From assembly GCA_947626365.1 (NCBI GenBank), contig CANQRW010000031.1, positions 1 to 37,216 on the forward strand: DNA of 37,216 nt, written 5' to 3'. Both the position numbers and the translations under genes were made by a program. Source of the DNA: an uncultured Lachnospiraceae bacterium. GTDB lineage: Bacteria > Bacillota > Clostridia > Lachnospirales > Lachnospiraceae. Position 1 is the stretch's first letter; every line of letters begins with the position of its first letter. Shown piece by piece: positions 23,653-32,299 of this stretch. A model generated the notes under the pieces. The model was not told where the DNA came from. It did not search any database and saw only the letters and a list, made by a program, of their open reading frames with translations.

Positions 23653-24738
23653 ATGAGAAAATCAAGCAAGTTACTGTCCATGGTTCTGGCAGGAACCATG
23701 GTATTGTCTCTGGCTGCATGTTCCGGCGGAAGCGCGCAGGAGACTACGGCGGCTGCGACTGAGGCTGCTACGGAAGCCGTAACCGAGGCCGCAGAGACTG
23801 AGGCGGAAGAGACTGAGACCGAGACAGAAGAGACCGAGGCAGAGGCTGCTGCCGACGGACAGACCTACACCGTAGGAATCTGCCAGCTGGTACAGCATGA
23901 CGCTCTGGATGCCGCTACTCAGGGCTTTAAGGATGCCATCACCGAGGCTCTTGGCGACGCCGTTACCTTTGATGAGCAGAACGCTCAGGGCGATTCTAAT
24001 ACCTGCTCTACTATCATCAACAGCTTTGTATCCAACAATGTGGATCTGATTCTGGCCAACGCTACGCCGGCCCTTCAGGCGGCGCAGGCCGGCACCAATG
24101 AGATTCCGATTCTGGGCACCTCCGTTACCGAGTACGGCGTAGCCCTTGGAATTGAGAATTTCTCCGGCACCGTAGGCGGCAACATCTCCGGTACTTCCGA
24201 CCTGGCTCCCCTGGATGAGCAGGCTGCCATGCTTCACGAGCTGTTCCCGGATGCCGAAAAGGTCGGCCTTCTGTACTGCTCAGCTGAGGCGAACTCTCAG
24301 TACCAGGTAGATGTGGTGAAGGAAGCTCTGGAAGAACTGGGCTACACCTGCGAGTTCTATGCTTTCTCCGATTCCAACGACCTGGCTACCATCGCTACCA
24401 ATGCTGCCGCTGACTGTGACGTGATCTACGTTCCCACCGACAACACTGTGGCTTCCAACACGGAGATTCTGGACAATATCTGCCGTCCGGCTAAGGTTCC
24501 GGTTATCGCCGGCGAGGAAGGAATCTGCGCAGGCTGCGGCGTGGCGACTCTGTCCATCAGCTACTATGACCTGGGCGTAGGCACCGGCAACATGGCGGTG
24601 AAGATTCTGACCGGCGAGTCCGATATCTCTGAGATGCCTATCGAGTATGCTCCTCAGTTCACCAAGAAGTACAACAAGACTATCTGTGATGAGCTGGGCG
24701 TTACCATTCCCGATGATTATGTAGCCATCGAGGAATAA
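23653..24738 (+). CDS. ABC transporter substrate-binding lipoprotein (ABC_sub_bind, COG2984/TrpX-like)
   Basis: A 361-residue lipoprotein. The signal peptide ends in the lipobox LAAC, then a 40-residue Ala/Thr/Glu linker precedes the periplasmic-binding fold. The fold starts YTVGICQLVQHDALDAATQG, with VDLILANATPALQAA and IPILGTSVTEYG as expected for the PF04392 family. Characterised members bind tryptophan or aromatic amino acids (Streptococcus TrpX); other substrates are possible. GAGGA at 23641 selects ATG 23653 over ATG 23626. The permease and ATPase follow; an internal hairpin terminator at 24775 would give more binding protein than membrane parts. Confidence 0.9.
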   Translation: MRKSSKLLSMVLAGTMVLSLAACSGGSAQETTAAATEAATEAVTEAAETEAEETETETEETEAEAAADGQTYTVGICQLVQHDALDAATQGFKDAITEALGDAVTFDEQNAQGDSNTCSTIINSFVSNNVDLILANATPALQAAQAGTNEIPILGTSVTEYGVALGIENFSGTVGGNISGTSDLAPLDEQAAMLHELFPDAEKVGLLYCSAEANSQYQVDVVKEALEELGYTCEFYAFSDSNDLATIATNAAADCDVIYVPTDNTVASNTEILDNICRPAKVPVIAGEEGICAGCGVATLSISYYDLGVGTGNMAVKILTGESDISEMPIEYAPQFTKKYNKTICDELGVTIPDDYVAIEE

Positions 24739-24774
24739 TGAGACAGGGCGAAAGCCCGGAATTTCAAAATAGAC

Positions 24775-24811
24775 CACAGCGGGTCGGAGCGTTCCGCCCG
24801 CTGTGATTTTT
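24775..24811 (+). terminator. intercistronic attenuator
   Basis: CACAGCGGG pairs with CCCGCTGTG (24775-24783 with 24797-24805), with a smaller inner stem and a T tract. It sits between the binding-protein and permease genes. Confidence 0.75.
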
Positions 24812-24842
24812 ACAGAGGGATTTTCAAAAAGGGGAAACCAAT

Positions 24843-25784
24843 ATGCTGAATATGTTTACCATTGGGGAACTGACAAAGCTGTTTAACGCCCTGCCCGGGG
24901 CTGTGGCCCAGGGGCTGATCTGGGGGATCATGGCAATCGGGGTTTATATCACATACCGGGTTCTGGACATCGCCGATCTGACAGTAGACGGTTCTCTGGG
25001 AACCGGAGGCGCTGTCTGCATCATGCTGATGCTTTCCGGCCACAGTGTACAGGTGGCTATGCTGGGGGCTCTCCTGGCCGGTATGCTGGCCGGCATGGTT
25101 ACCGGCATTCTTCACACTTTCATGGGTATTCCGGCAATCCTTTCCGGAATCCTGACGCAGCTTGGACTGTATTCCGTAAATCTGAAAATCATGGGAAAGG
25201 CAAACCAGGCCATCAATGTGGACAAGTTTGATCTGCTGGTGTCCCTGCGTTTTATCCGCAATGTCCCTGTCTATAAAAATACCATATTGATTGTAGCGGT
25301 CATTGTTATAATTCTGATCGTTCTGCTGTACTGGTTCTTCGGCACGGAGCTGGGATGTTCCCTGCGGGCTACGGGCTGTAATGACCGGATGGCCAGGGCA
25401 CAGGGCATCAACACTGATTTCTGCCGGGTGCTGGGCCTGATGATCTCTAACGGCCTGGTGGCTTTCTCCGGCGCCCTGCTTTCCCAGTACCAGGGGTTTG
25501 CGGACATCAATATGGGCCGCGGAGCCATCGTTATCGGCCTGGCCGCAGTGATTATCGGCGAGGCTCTGTTCGGAAAGATTTTCCACAACTTCGCGCTGCT
25601 GCTGCTCAGCGTAGGATTGGGCTCCATCGTATATTATCTGGTATATCAGGTGGTAATCTGGCGAGGGATCGATACGGATCTTCTGAAGATTCTGTCGGCG
25701 GTGGTTGTGGCTGTCTTCCTGGCGATTCCCTACTGGAAGAGCAAATATTTTACCAAGCCTGTAAAGAAAGGAGGAAATAACTGA
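24843..25784 (+). CDS. ABC transporter permease, TrpY/COG4120 type
   Basis: A 313-residue permease of the branched-chain-amino-acid-type family with about nine membrane helices. VYITYRVLDIADLTVDGSLG near residue 35 and GCSLRATGCNDRMARAQGI (EAA-like cytoplasmic loop) around 172 are typical. It partners the preceding binding lipoprotein and following ATPase. GGGGAAA upstream of ATG 24843. Its stop codon overlaps the ATPase start by one base. Confidence 0.91.
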   Translation: MLNMFTIGELTKLFNALPGAVAQGLIWGIMAIGVYITYRVLDIADLTVDGSLGTGGAVCIMLMLSGHSVQVAMLGALLAGMLAGMVTGILHTFMGIPAILSGILTQLGLYSVNLKIMGKANQAINVDKFDLLVSLRFIRNVPVYKNTILIVAVIVIILIVLLYWFFGTELGCSLRATGCNDRMARAQGINTDFCRVLGLMISNGLVAFSGALLSQYQGFADINMGRGAIVIGLAAVIIGEALFGKIFHNFALLLLSVGLGSIVYYLVYQVVIWRGIDTDLLKILSAVVVAVFLAIPYWKSKYFTKPVKKGGNN

Positions 25785-26581
25785 TGTTAGAGATCAAAGG
25801 TATTTCCAAGACTTTCAATGTAGGTACGGTCAATGAGAAACAGGCTTTGAACAATTTAAGCCTTACTTTGGAGGATGGCGATTTCTGTACCGTGATCGGC
25901 GGCAACGGCGCCGGAAAATCCACCATGCTCAACGCCATCGCCGGTGTGTGGCCGGTGGACGAGGGACAGATCATCATCGACGGCACCGATGTGACGAAGC
26001 TTCCGGAATATAAGAGAGCTGCTTTTCTGGGGCGGGTGTTCCAGGATCCCATGAACGGCACGGCGGCTGCCATGGGCATCGAGGAGAATCTTGCCCTGGC
26101 CCTGAGAAGGGGCGGCCGCAGAACCTTAAAGCCCGGCATCCGCAATGAGGAGCGGAAGCTGTACCGTGAGATGCTGTCCAAACTGGGACTTGGCCTGGAG
26201 ACCAGACTGACTTCCAAGGTGGGACTTCTGTCCGGCGGGCAGAGGCAGGCCCTGACCCTTCTGATGGCTACCCTGGAGCGGCCCAAGCTGCTGCTTCTGG
26301 ATGAGCACACGGCGGCTCTGGATCCCAAGACGGCCAGAAAGGTTCTGGAGCTGACCCAGGAGTTTGTGGATGAGCAGAAGCTGACGGCTCTTATGGTGAC
26401 CCATAATATGAAAGATGCCATTGCCATGGGAAACCGCTTGATTATGATGCACGAAGGCCGGATCATCTACAATGTGGCCGGTGAGGAGAAGAAGAAACTG
26501 AAGGTGTCCGACCTTCTTCAGAAGTTTGGAGAGGTCAGCGGCGGAGAGTTCGCCAATGACCGGATGATGCTGGCCAATTAA
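25784..26581 (+). CDS. ABC transporter ATPase, TrpZ/COG1101 type
   Basis: A 265-residue ABC ATPase. Walker A GGNGAGKS, Q-loop in VFQDPMNGTA, signature LSGGQRQ, Walker B LLLLDEHTAALDP and H-loop in VTHNM are intact. The Thr-Ala pair after the Walker B Glu and the long GGRRTLKPGIRNEER loop are typical of the COG1101 group that pairs with COG4120 permeases. It shares the TGATG start/stop overlap with the permease, so the two are translationally coupled. Confidence 0.93.
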   Translation: MLEIKGISKTFNVGTVNEKQALNNLSLTLEDGDFCTVIGGNGAGKSTMLNAIAGVWPVDEGQIIIDGTDVTKLPEYKRAAFLGRVFQDPMNGTAAAMGIEENLALALRRGGRRTLKPGIRNEERKLYREMLSKLGLGLETRLTSKVGLLSGGQRQALTLLMATLERPKLLLLDEHTAALDPKTARKVLELTQEFVDEQKLTALMVTHNMKDAIAMGNRLIMMHEGRIIYNVAGEEKKKLKVSDLLQKFGEVSGGEFANDRMMLAN

Positions 26582-26613
26582 GTTCTGAGAGACTTAAGGA
26601 GTTACCATATAAT

Positions 26614-28176
26614 ATGAGGCGTAACGGACGTTTTACGGCAGCCATGATAAGCCTGATCCTGGCTGCCGGTTTTTTGACAGGCTGCGGGGGAACTTCCCGC
26701 GATATCCAGGAAACTGTGGTGAGCAGCGAGGCTGCGGCGGACGGAGAGAACGCGGTGAGCAGTGAGACCGTGGAAACCGGAGAGAATGCGGTGAGCAGCG
26801 AGGCTGCGGCGGACGGAGAGAGTGCGGCGGGCAGCGAGGCTGCGGCAGACGGAGAGACTGCGGTGAGCAGTGAGACTGCGGAAGCCGGAGAGACTGCGGT
26901 GGGCAGCGGGGCTGCGGCAGCCGGAGAAGATGCGGAGACGGCAGAATCCGCCTCTGATGACATCGCTGCGAAAAGCAAAGAAGATGGGGAGACGGTCTCA
27001 GGAGCCGATGAGGCGGTATCCGCAGACGAAGAGACCGCGGAATCAGAGTCCGCCGAGGAAGAGATTCCTGCCGAGGAGCTGGAAGCAGATGTGGTGGTCG
27101 TAGGCGCCGGAGGCGCCGGAATGGTGGCGGCGGTTACGGCTGCCCAGAGCGGAAAAGCGGTTCTTGTGATAGAGAAGACGGATGCTGTAGGCGGCAATAC
27201 GGCGCTGGCGCAAGATGCCGTGACAGAAGAAGTTTCTGCGGCCCTCCACGCGGATGATGACGGGAGCAGCGGCGTTACAGTGCGGTACAACACAGCAGCA
27301 AAACATTTTATTGTAGAAGAAGGATATGTGACAGGCGTAGAGTGCGAGAGCCAGGACGGTTCCAAAGTGCTGGTGAAAGCCTACAACGGCGTGGTTCTGG
27401 CTACAGGCGGTTTTGCCTGCAACGTGGCTATGCGCACGGCGTACAATTCCATTGGCAAAAAATGGCCGTCGGTAGGAGATAATATAGGTTCTACCAATAC
27501 CCCAGCCTCGACCGGAGACGGCATCCTCATGGCAGAGGAGATCGGCGCCCAGCTTTCCCAGATGTCCGATATCCAGCTTCTTCCCATTGGGGATCCGGAG
27601 AGCGGCAGTCTGTCCGGCAGCATTGTACCTGATTCGGGCAGTTACGTCTTTATCAATGAGAAGGGCGAACGCTTTGTGGATGAGAACGCCGATAATGATA
27701 CCAGGGTTCTGGCTCTGTTTGGCCAGCCGGATGATGCCATGTTTGTACTGACGGACGGTTCCGCCTATCCCACCGGGGAAGAGACCAATGATTTCGGAGA
27801 GACGATAAATGGGCTGGCGGAAGCGGGCCGTGTCTATAAGGCAGATACGCTGGAAGAACTGGCCGGCCAGATTGGCCTTTCCGCTGAAAGGCTGACTGCC
27901 GCCGCGGAAGAACTGAAGACGCCTCCGTATTACGCGGCAAAGAGGGTTCCTACGGTTCACCACACGATGGGCGGCGTGAAGGTCGATGGATATGCCCAGG
28001 TTCTGGACACGGAGAATAATATCATTCCGGGCCTGTACGCGGCGGGGGAAGTGACCGCTGAGAGTGCCGGAAGCTGGCAGGGCTACGGGAACACGTTGGT
28101 CCGGACGATGGTGCAGGCCCGCATCGCAGGCAAAAGAGCGGCCGCGTTTTTGAGACAGCAGCAGACGCGGCAATGA
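26614..28176 (+). CDS. lipoprotein FAD-dependent reductase-like protein, internally shortened
   Basis: A 520-residue lipoprotein with lipobox FLTGC (Cys24). Residues 25-157 are a Glu/Ala/Ser/Gly-rich linker with six 12-residue repeats (37-108). The flavoprotein part begins VVVVGAGGAG (160-169, GxGxxG) and ends with HHTMGG, YAAGEVTAESAG and NTLVRTMVQARIAGKRAA, the order seen in FrdA/urocanate-reductase-type extracytoplasmic reductases. That catalytic part is only about 360 residues against roughly 450 in the family. About 90-100 residues seem missing after GGNTALAQ and about 20 before PPYYAAK, and the usual catalytic-Arg motif NRLGGN reads WQGYGN. It may have altered or no activity. The gene follows the importer ATPase by 32 bases and may share its transcript. 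AAGGAG upstream. Confidence 0.84.
   Translation: MRRNGRFTAAMISLILAAGFLTGCGGTSRDIQETVVSSEAAADGENAVSSETVETGENAVSSEAAADGESAAGSEAAADGETAVSSETAEAGETAVGSGAAAAGEDAETAESASDDIAAKSKEDGETVSGADEAVSADEETAESESAEEEIPAEELEADVVVVGAGGAGMVAAVTAAQSGKAVLVIEKTDAVGGNTALAQDAVTEEVSAALHADDDGSSGVTVRYNTAAKHFIVEEGYVTGVECESQDGSKVLVKAYNGVVLATGGFACNVAMRTAYNSIGKKWPSVGDNIGSTNTPASTGDGILMAEEIGAQLSQMSDIQLLPIGDPESGSLSGSIVPDSGSYVFINEKGERFVDENADNDTRVLALFGQPDDAMFVLTDGSAYPTGEETNDFGETINGLAEAGRVYKADTLEELAGQIGLSAERLTAAAEELKTPPYYAAKRVPTVHHTMGGVKVDGYAQVLDTENNIIPGLYAAGEVTAESAGSWQGYGNTLVRTMVQARIAGKRAAAFLRQQQTRQ
26722..26937 (+). repeat. 36-bp coding minisatellite in the flavoprotein linker
   Basis: Six consecutive 36-base units encode SSEAAADGENAV-like 12-residue blocks. 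Confidence 0.85.
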
Positions 28177-28201
28177 GACAAAAGCGGTTAAGGTGGTACA
28201 T

Positions 28202-29695
28202 ATGCAGTTTAATTCTCTGAGTTTTATGATATTTTTTCCTGTGGTTTTAGCGGTTTATTTCGTGATACCGAGAAAGCTTCGGGAGATATGGCTTCTGCTG
28301 GCCAGCTATTATTTTTATATGAACTGGAATCCCCGGTACGCGGTGCTGATTGGCGCGTCTACCCTGATTACCTATATCAGCGGTATTCTTATGGAAAAGT
28401 GCCGGGGCCTGCAGTCGAAAAGCAGAAAAAAAGGGATACTGGTTTTATGTCTGGTCAGCAACCTGGGGATTCTGGCGTTGTTTAAATACGGCAATTTTGC
28501 GCTGGAGACGGCAGACCGTATCCTGGAAATGCTGGGTATTTCCGGAGGCGGACGCCGGCTGGATCTGCTTCTGCCGGTGGGAATCTCATTTTATACCTTC
28601 CAGGCCCTTGGATATATCATAGATGTGTACCGGTCTGATGTGAAAGCGGAACGGAATCTGGTCCGTTACGCTTTATTTGTGTCGTTCTTTCCACAGCTGG
28701 TGGCAGGTCCCATCGAGCGTTCTGGAAATCTGCTGGCCCAGATAAGGAAGGTTCCGGAGATGGAACTGTGGAACGGGAAACGGATAACCTCCGGGGCGAT
28801 TCTGATGGTCTGGGGATTCTTTATGAAGATGGTCATCGCCGACCGCGCCGCCATTCTGGTGAATACGGTTTTCGACAATTTCAGGGTATATGGAAGCACG
28901 GAGCTGTGCCTGGCGGCGGTCTGCTTTGCCATTCAGATCTACTGTGATTTCGGCAGCTATTCCGCCATTGCGATCGGCGCGGCCAGAATCATGGGATTTC
29001 AGCTGATGGAGAATTTCAATACGCCCTATTTTGCCGTCAGCATCCGTGATTTCTGGGCCAGGTGGCACATTTCCCTGAGCACATGGTTTCGGGATTACCT
29101 GTATATACCGCTGGGAGGCAACCGCAAAGGCCGCGGAAGAGAGCGGCTTAACAAGATGGCGGTGTTTCTGGTCAGCGGCCTGTGGCACGGCGCCAGCTGG
29201 AATTTTGTCCTGTGGGGAGGAATTCACGGGATGTATCAGGTGGCGGCAGATGTGCTGGCCCCCTGGAAGGAAGCCCTGTGCAGGAAAATGAAGATCCGGC
29301 AGAATTGTTTCAGCTGGACTTTCCTGAAAATGGCGGTTACATTTGTTCTGGTTGATTTCGCGTGGATTTTCTTCCGGGCCAATTCCGTAATGGATGCCCT
29401 GCGGATTTTGAAACGGATTCTTCTGCGGCCTACGCCGTGGCTTCTGTTTAACGGAGGAATCTATGAACTGGGGCTGGACAGAGGCGAGTTCGGAATTCTG
29501 ATGATTGCTCTTCTGTGTCTGCTTTTGGGAGATCTGATTCGCTATATGAAGAAGGTGACCATCGATGGATTTCTGATGGAACAGAATCTGTGGTTTGAGT
29601 GGCTGGCAGTGATTCTCCTGGTGACGGCGATTTTTGTCTTTGGGGAATATGGCCCGGCAGTTGATGCCCAGCAGTTTATCTATTTTCAGTTTTAG
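28202..29695 (+). CDS. MBOAT O-acyltransferase (AlgI/DltB-like)
   Basis: A 497-residue polytopic membrane protein of the MBOAT family. FNSLSFMIFFPVVLAVYFVIP opens it, followed by GISFYTFQALGYIIDVYR, FFPQLVAGPIERS and the RDFWARWHISLSTWFRDYLYIPLGGN motif. The active-site His lies in LWHGASWNFVLWG. These enzymes move acyl groups, usually acetyl, across the membrane onto surface polysaccharides. ATG 28202 with AGGTGG five bases upstream is used; GTG 28193 is an alternative. The SGNH gene starts 14 bases after its stop, the classical AlgI/AlgJ or DltB/DltD-like pairing. Confidence 0.94.
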   Translation: MQFNSLSFMIFFPVVLAVYFVIPRKLREIWLLLASYYFYMNWNPRYAVLIGASTLITYISGILMEKCRGLQSKSRKKGILVLCLVSNLGILALFKYGNFALETADRILEMLGISGGGRRLDLLLPVGISFYTFQALGYIIDVYRSDVKAERNLVRYALFVSFFPQLVAGPIERSGNLLAQIRKVPEMELWNGKRITSGAILMVWGFFMKMVIADRAAILVNTVFDNFRVYGSTELCLAAVCFAIQIYCDFGSYSAIAIGAARIMGFQLMENFNTPYFAVSIRDFWARWHISLSTWFRDYLYIPLGGNRKGRGRERLNKMAVFLVSGLWHGASWNFVLWGGIHGMYQVAADVLAPWKEALCRKMKIRQNCFSWTFLKMAVTFVLVDFAWIFFRANSVMDALRILKRILLRPTPWLLFNGGIYELGLDRGEFGILMIALLCLLLGDLIRYMKKVTIDGFLMEQNLWFEWLAVILLVTAIFVFGEYGPAVDAQQFIYFQF

Positions 29696-29709
29696 CCGGA
29701 GGAGATGCC

Positions 29710-31143
29710 ATGAAGAAATCAGTTGTGAGAATTCTGTGTTTCATCTTCCTGTTGTCCGGCGTATTATGGTGTGCCAATCGGGTGCTGGCGTTCAAGCATG
29801 GAGACGGAATCTACAGTATGGCGAAGTTTTATCAGCAGAAAGAGAATACGGTGGATGTGTTGGTGATGGGAAGCAGCCGTGCCTTTGAAAATGTCAACAC
29901 AGGGCTTTTATGGGAGGAATATGGTATCGCCGCCTACGACCTGTGCGGCTCCCTGCAGCCTGTGTGGAATACTTATTATTATCTGAAGGAAGCCCTGAAA
30001 ACCCAGAAACCGAAGCTGATCGTTCTGGAAACGTATATGTTCAGCGAAGGAGATGAATACGCCGATGATTCCCGCATTATCAAAAATACGTTTGGAATGA
30101 AATGGTCGCGGGATAAGATAGAGGCAATCAAGACCAGCGCTCCCCGGGAGCGGTGGAAGGAATTTCTGTTTGGATATGTCTGGTACCATTCCCGTTATGC
30201 GGAGCTGTCCAGGGAAGATTTTTTCCGGGATAAGGGGGATGTCTACTATAAGGATTGGAAGGGATTCGGCTGCAATATGGATACCCGGGTTTTTGACAGG
30301 CCGGATACAACTGTCACGGACGGCCGATGGAATGTTCTGGATAAAACCAGGGATTATTTCCAAAGGTTCATGGAACTGGCGGAGGAGAACGATATTCCTG
30401 TGCTGATGTTCGTGGCGCCCTATGCGGGGATCACGGAACATGAGAAGGAGGTTTTCAACACGGTATCAGACATGGCGGCGGAATATGGGGTTGATTTTAT
30501 CAATTACAATCTGATGTATGATCAGCTGGGGATGGATTTCTCTCAGGATGCGGCCGATGTGTTTCATCTGAATTACCGGGGGAATCAGAAGCTGACCAGG
30601 GCGCTGGGAGATTATATTGTAAGTCATTATTCAGTTCCGGACAGGCGGGGAGATGAGGATTATGCCTCATGGGAGGGAAATGCTCGATATATTTCCGCTC
30701 AGATCGGGAATCAGCTGCTGAAGGAAACTGCGGAACTGAGCCGTATGACGGAACAACTGAAAAATCCGGATTATCTTCTGGTGGTAACTGTTGACGGCAC
30801 CTGCACCACAGCGGACGAGAACCTGGAAGACCTGTGGACAGCTCTCGGGATCTCCCAGGAGATTGGCAGCGGAATCTGGTGCATCGACAATTCCAAGGGA
30901 CCGCTTTATATATCAGGCGAGGGAATATCCAGTCAGTATATCCGCATGGACTATCACGACATATCTATGGAAAGGACCTGGGAGGCAGACAGCGGCAGCT
31001 GGCAGAATACAGTGTCCGTAGACCGCAGGGAATACCGGAAGACGGATAACGGCGTAAATGTGCTCGTGTACAGCAAGGTAACCCAGGAGGTGGCAGATGT
31101 CTTCGGAATCCGGACAGAGGAGGATTATGCCCTTGTTCGCTGA
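29710..31143 (+). CDS. membrane-anchored SGNH hydrolase-like protein with ILEI/FAM3-like C-terminal domain
   Basis: A 477-residue protein. An N-terminal anchor/signal (residues 5-28) is followed by an SGNH-like domain: VLVMGSSRAFENVN (nucleophile Ser57) and DVFHLNYRGN with Asp283 and His286, resembling DUF1574/AlgJ-like partners of MBOAT transferases, which place the acyl group on the glycan. Residues about 353-440 form a separate domain, LLVVTVDGTCTTADENLEDLWTALG followed by IWCIDNSKG. This looks like the ILEI/FAM3 (PANDER-like) fold also found on bacterial polysaccharide proteins; that identification is by eye. GGAGGA upstream sets ATG 29710. The MBOAT gene directly upstream defines the system. 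Confidence 0.83.
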   Translation: MKKSVVRILCFIFLLSGVLWCANRVLAFKHGDGIYSMAKFYQQKENTVDVLVMGSSRAFENVNTGLLWEEYGIAAYDLCGSLQPVWNTYYYLKEALKTQKPKLIVLETYMFSEGDEYADDSRIIKNTFGMKWSRDKIEAIKTSAPRERWKEFLFGYVWYHSRYAELSREDFFRDKGDVYYKDWKGFGCNMDTRVFDRPDTTVTDGRWNVLDKTRDYFQRFMELAEENDIPVLMFVAPYAGITEHEKEVFNTVSDMAAEYGVDFINYNLMYDQLGMDFSQDAADVFHLNYRGNQKLTRALGDYIVSHYSVPDRRGDEDYASWEGNARYISAQIGNQLLKETAELSRMTEQLKNPDYLLVVTVDGTCTTADENLEDLWTALGISQEIGSGIWCIDNSKGPLYISGEGISSQYIRMDYHDISMERTWEADSGSWQNTVSVDRREYRKTDNGVNVLVYSKVTQEVADVFGIRTEEDYALVR

Positions 31144-31235
31144 GATGTAAGATTTTCTTAAAAAAATGTTTTTAATCGTTACGGAATCGTTGGAAACTAT
31201 AAGGGAATGGTAAAGTCTTCCCGGAAAATTTCTGC

Positions 31236-31241
31236 TAGAAT
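31236..31241 (+). promoter_or_regulatory. extended -10 promoter of the transglycosylase gene
   Basis: TGC-TAGAAT with no convincing -35 box, a TGn extended-10 type promoter 75 bases ahead of the start codon. Confidence 0.5.
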
Positions 31242-31315
31242 AGTCTCAGATGAAAGAAATGGAAAGAGACTAAAACAGCCTGAGAAGGCAGGCAGAAATG
31301 GGAGGGAAGACGGCT

Positions 31316-32050
31316 ATGATTCTGAAATTATTCCGCAATATGATCCTGGCAGCGGCGGCAGCGGTATTCTGCACCGGATTTGTCGTGGCGGGCGAAGGAT
31401 ATCACATCTACCAGGAGGCGGTAGAAGAGACCAGCCTTCAGGAAAAGACTGAGGAGATTCAGTCCAGAGAGAGTTATACTGAGTACGAGGAGCTTCCGGA
31501 GGATTATGTGGATGCTGTGGTGGCCGTGGAAGATAAGCGGTTTTTCAGCCACTTTGGCCTGGATCCTATCGCCATCTGCAGGGCGGTCATCAACGATCTG
31601 AAGGCCGGCGCTTTCGTGGAGGGAGGCAGCACCATCACTCAGCAGCTGGCTAAGAATCTGTATTTCAGCCAGGACAAGGAACTGACCCGAAAGGCCGCGG
31701 AGGCATTTCTGGCCATGGATCTGGAGAGAACCTACACGAAGGAAGAGATTTTTGAATTGTATGTGAATAGTATTTATTTCGGAGATGGATATTATGATGT
31801 GGCTTCCGCCAGCGAAGGTTATTTCGGCAAGGAACCGGCGGAGATGAGCGAGTATGAGAGCACCCTTCTGGCCGGGATTCCCAACGCCCCATCCGTGTAC
31901 GCTCCTACGAAGAATCCGGATCTGGCAGCCAAAAGACAGCTGCAGGTTATAAGGCGGATGGCGGCCTGCGGATATTTCTCCGATGAGGAGACAGAAGCTG
32001 TGAGGGAGACGGTGGCCGAGACCATGGCGGCGCTGGCAGCAGCAGACTGA
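31316..32050 (+). CDS. monofunctional peptidoglycan glycosyltransferase (GT51)
   Basis: A 244-residue membrane-anchored GT51 enzyme without a transpeptidase domain. A signal anchor (2-25) precedes the motifs EDKRFFSHFGLDP (catalytic Glu72), GGSTITQQLAKN, RKAAEAFLAMDLERTYTKEE and ELYVNSIYFGDGYYDV. It polymerises lipid II into glycan strands. GGAGGG at 31301 supports ATG 31316; ATG 31298 upstream of that site is less likely. It stands alone between the acyltransferase pair and the two-component system, so a wall-assembly theme runs through this region. Confidence 0.93.
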   Translation: MILKLFRNMILAAAAAVFCTGFVVAGEGYHIYQEAVEETSLQEKTEEIQSRESYTEYEELPEDYVDAVVAVEDKRFFSHFGLDPIAICRAVINDLKAGAFVEGGSTITQQLAKNLYFSQDKELTRKAAEAFLAMDLERTYTKEEIFELYVNSIYFGDGYYDVASASEGYFGKEPAEMSEYESTLLAGIPNAPSVYAPTKNPDLAAKRQLQVIRRMAACGYFSDEETEAVRETVAETMAALAAAD

Positions 32051-32101
32051 GGGCAAATTATTCCGGAATGATGACGGAGCAATACAGACACAAATTCCCA
32101 T

Positions 32102-32168
32102 GCCTGACGGTGACCGATGCTTATTGAACTGCCGATGTTTGATAAGACGGATTTACGGTCAGGCTTTT
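32102..32168 (+). terminator. long-hairpin terminator after the transglycosylase gene
   Basis: GCCTGAC (32102-32108) pairs with GTCAGGC (32158-32164), followed by four T. The 49-base interior has smaller stems. A T-poor but plausible terminator, or a short structured RNA. Confidence 0.45.
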
Positions 32169-32248
32169 GCTTATCCGGATTGCGTAAAAATCAGATTTGA
32201 TTACAAAAATGTCAGTATCGGCGTATCGGAAAAAGCAGAAAGTCGTGA

Positions 32249-32254
32249 TATAAT
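32249..32254 (+). promoter_or_regulatory. extended -10 promoter of the two-component operon
   Basis: TGa-TATAAT (TG at 32246) with a weak -35 (TCGGAA near 32226). It lies 46 bases before the response-regulator start. Confidence 0.5.
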
Positions 32255-32299
32255 AAAAATAATGTTCTGCAGAGGCCTTGCCGGAGAGGAGGATGTTAT

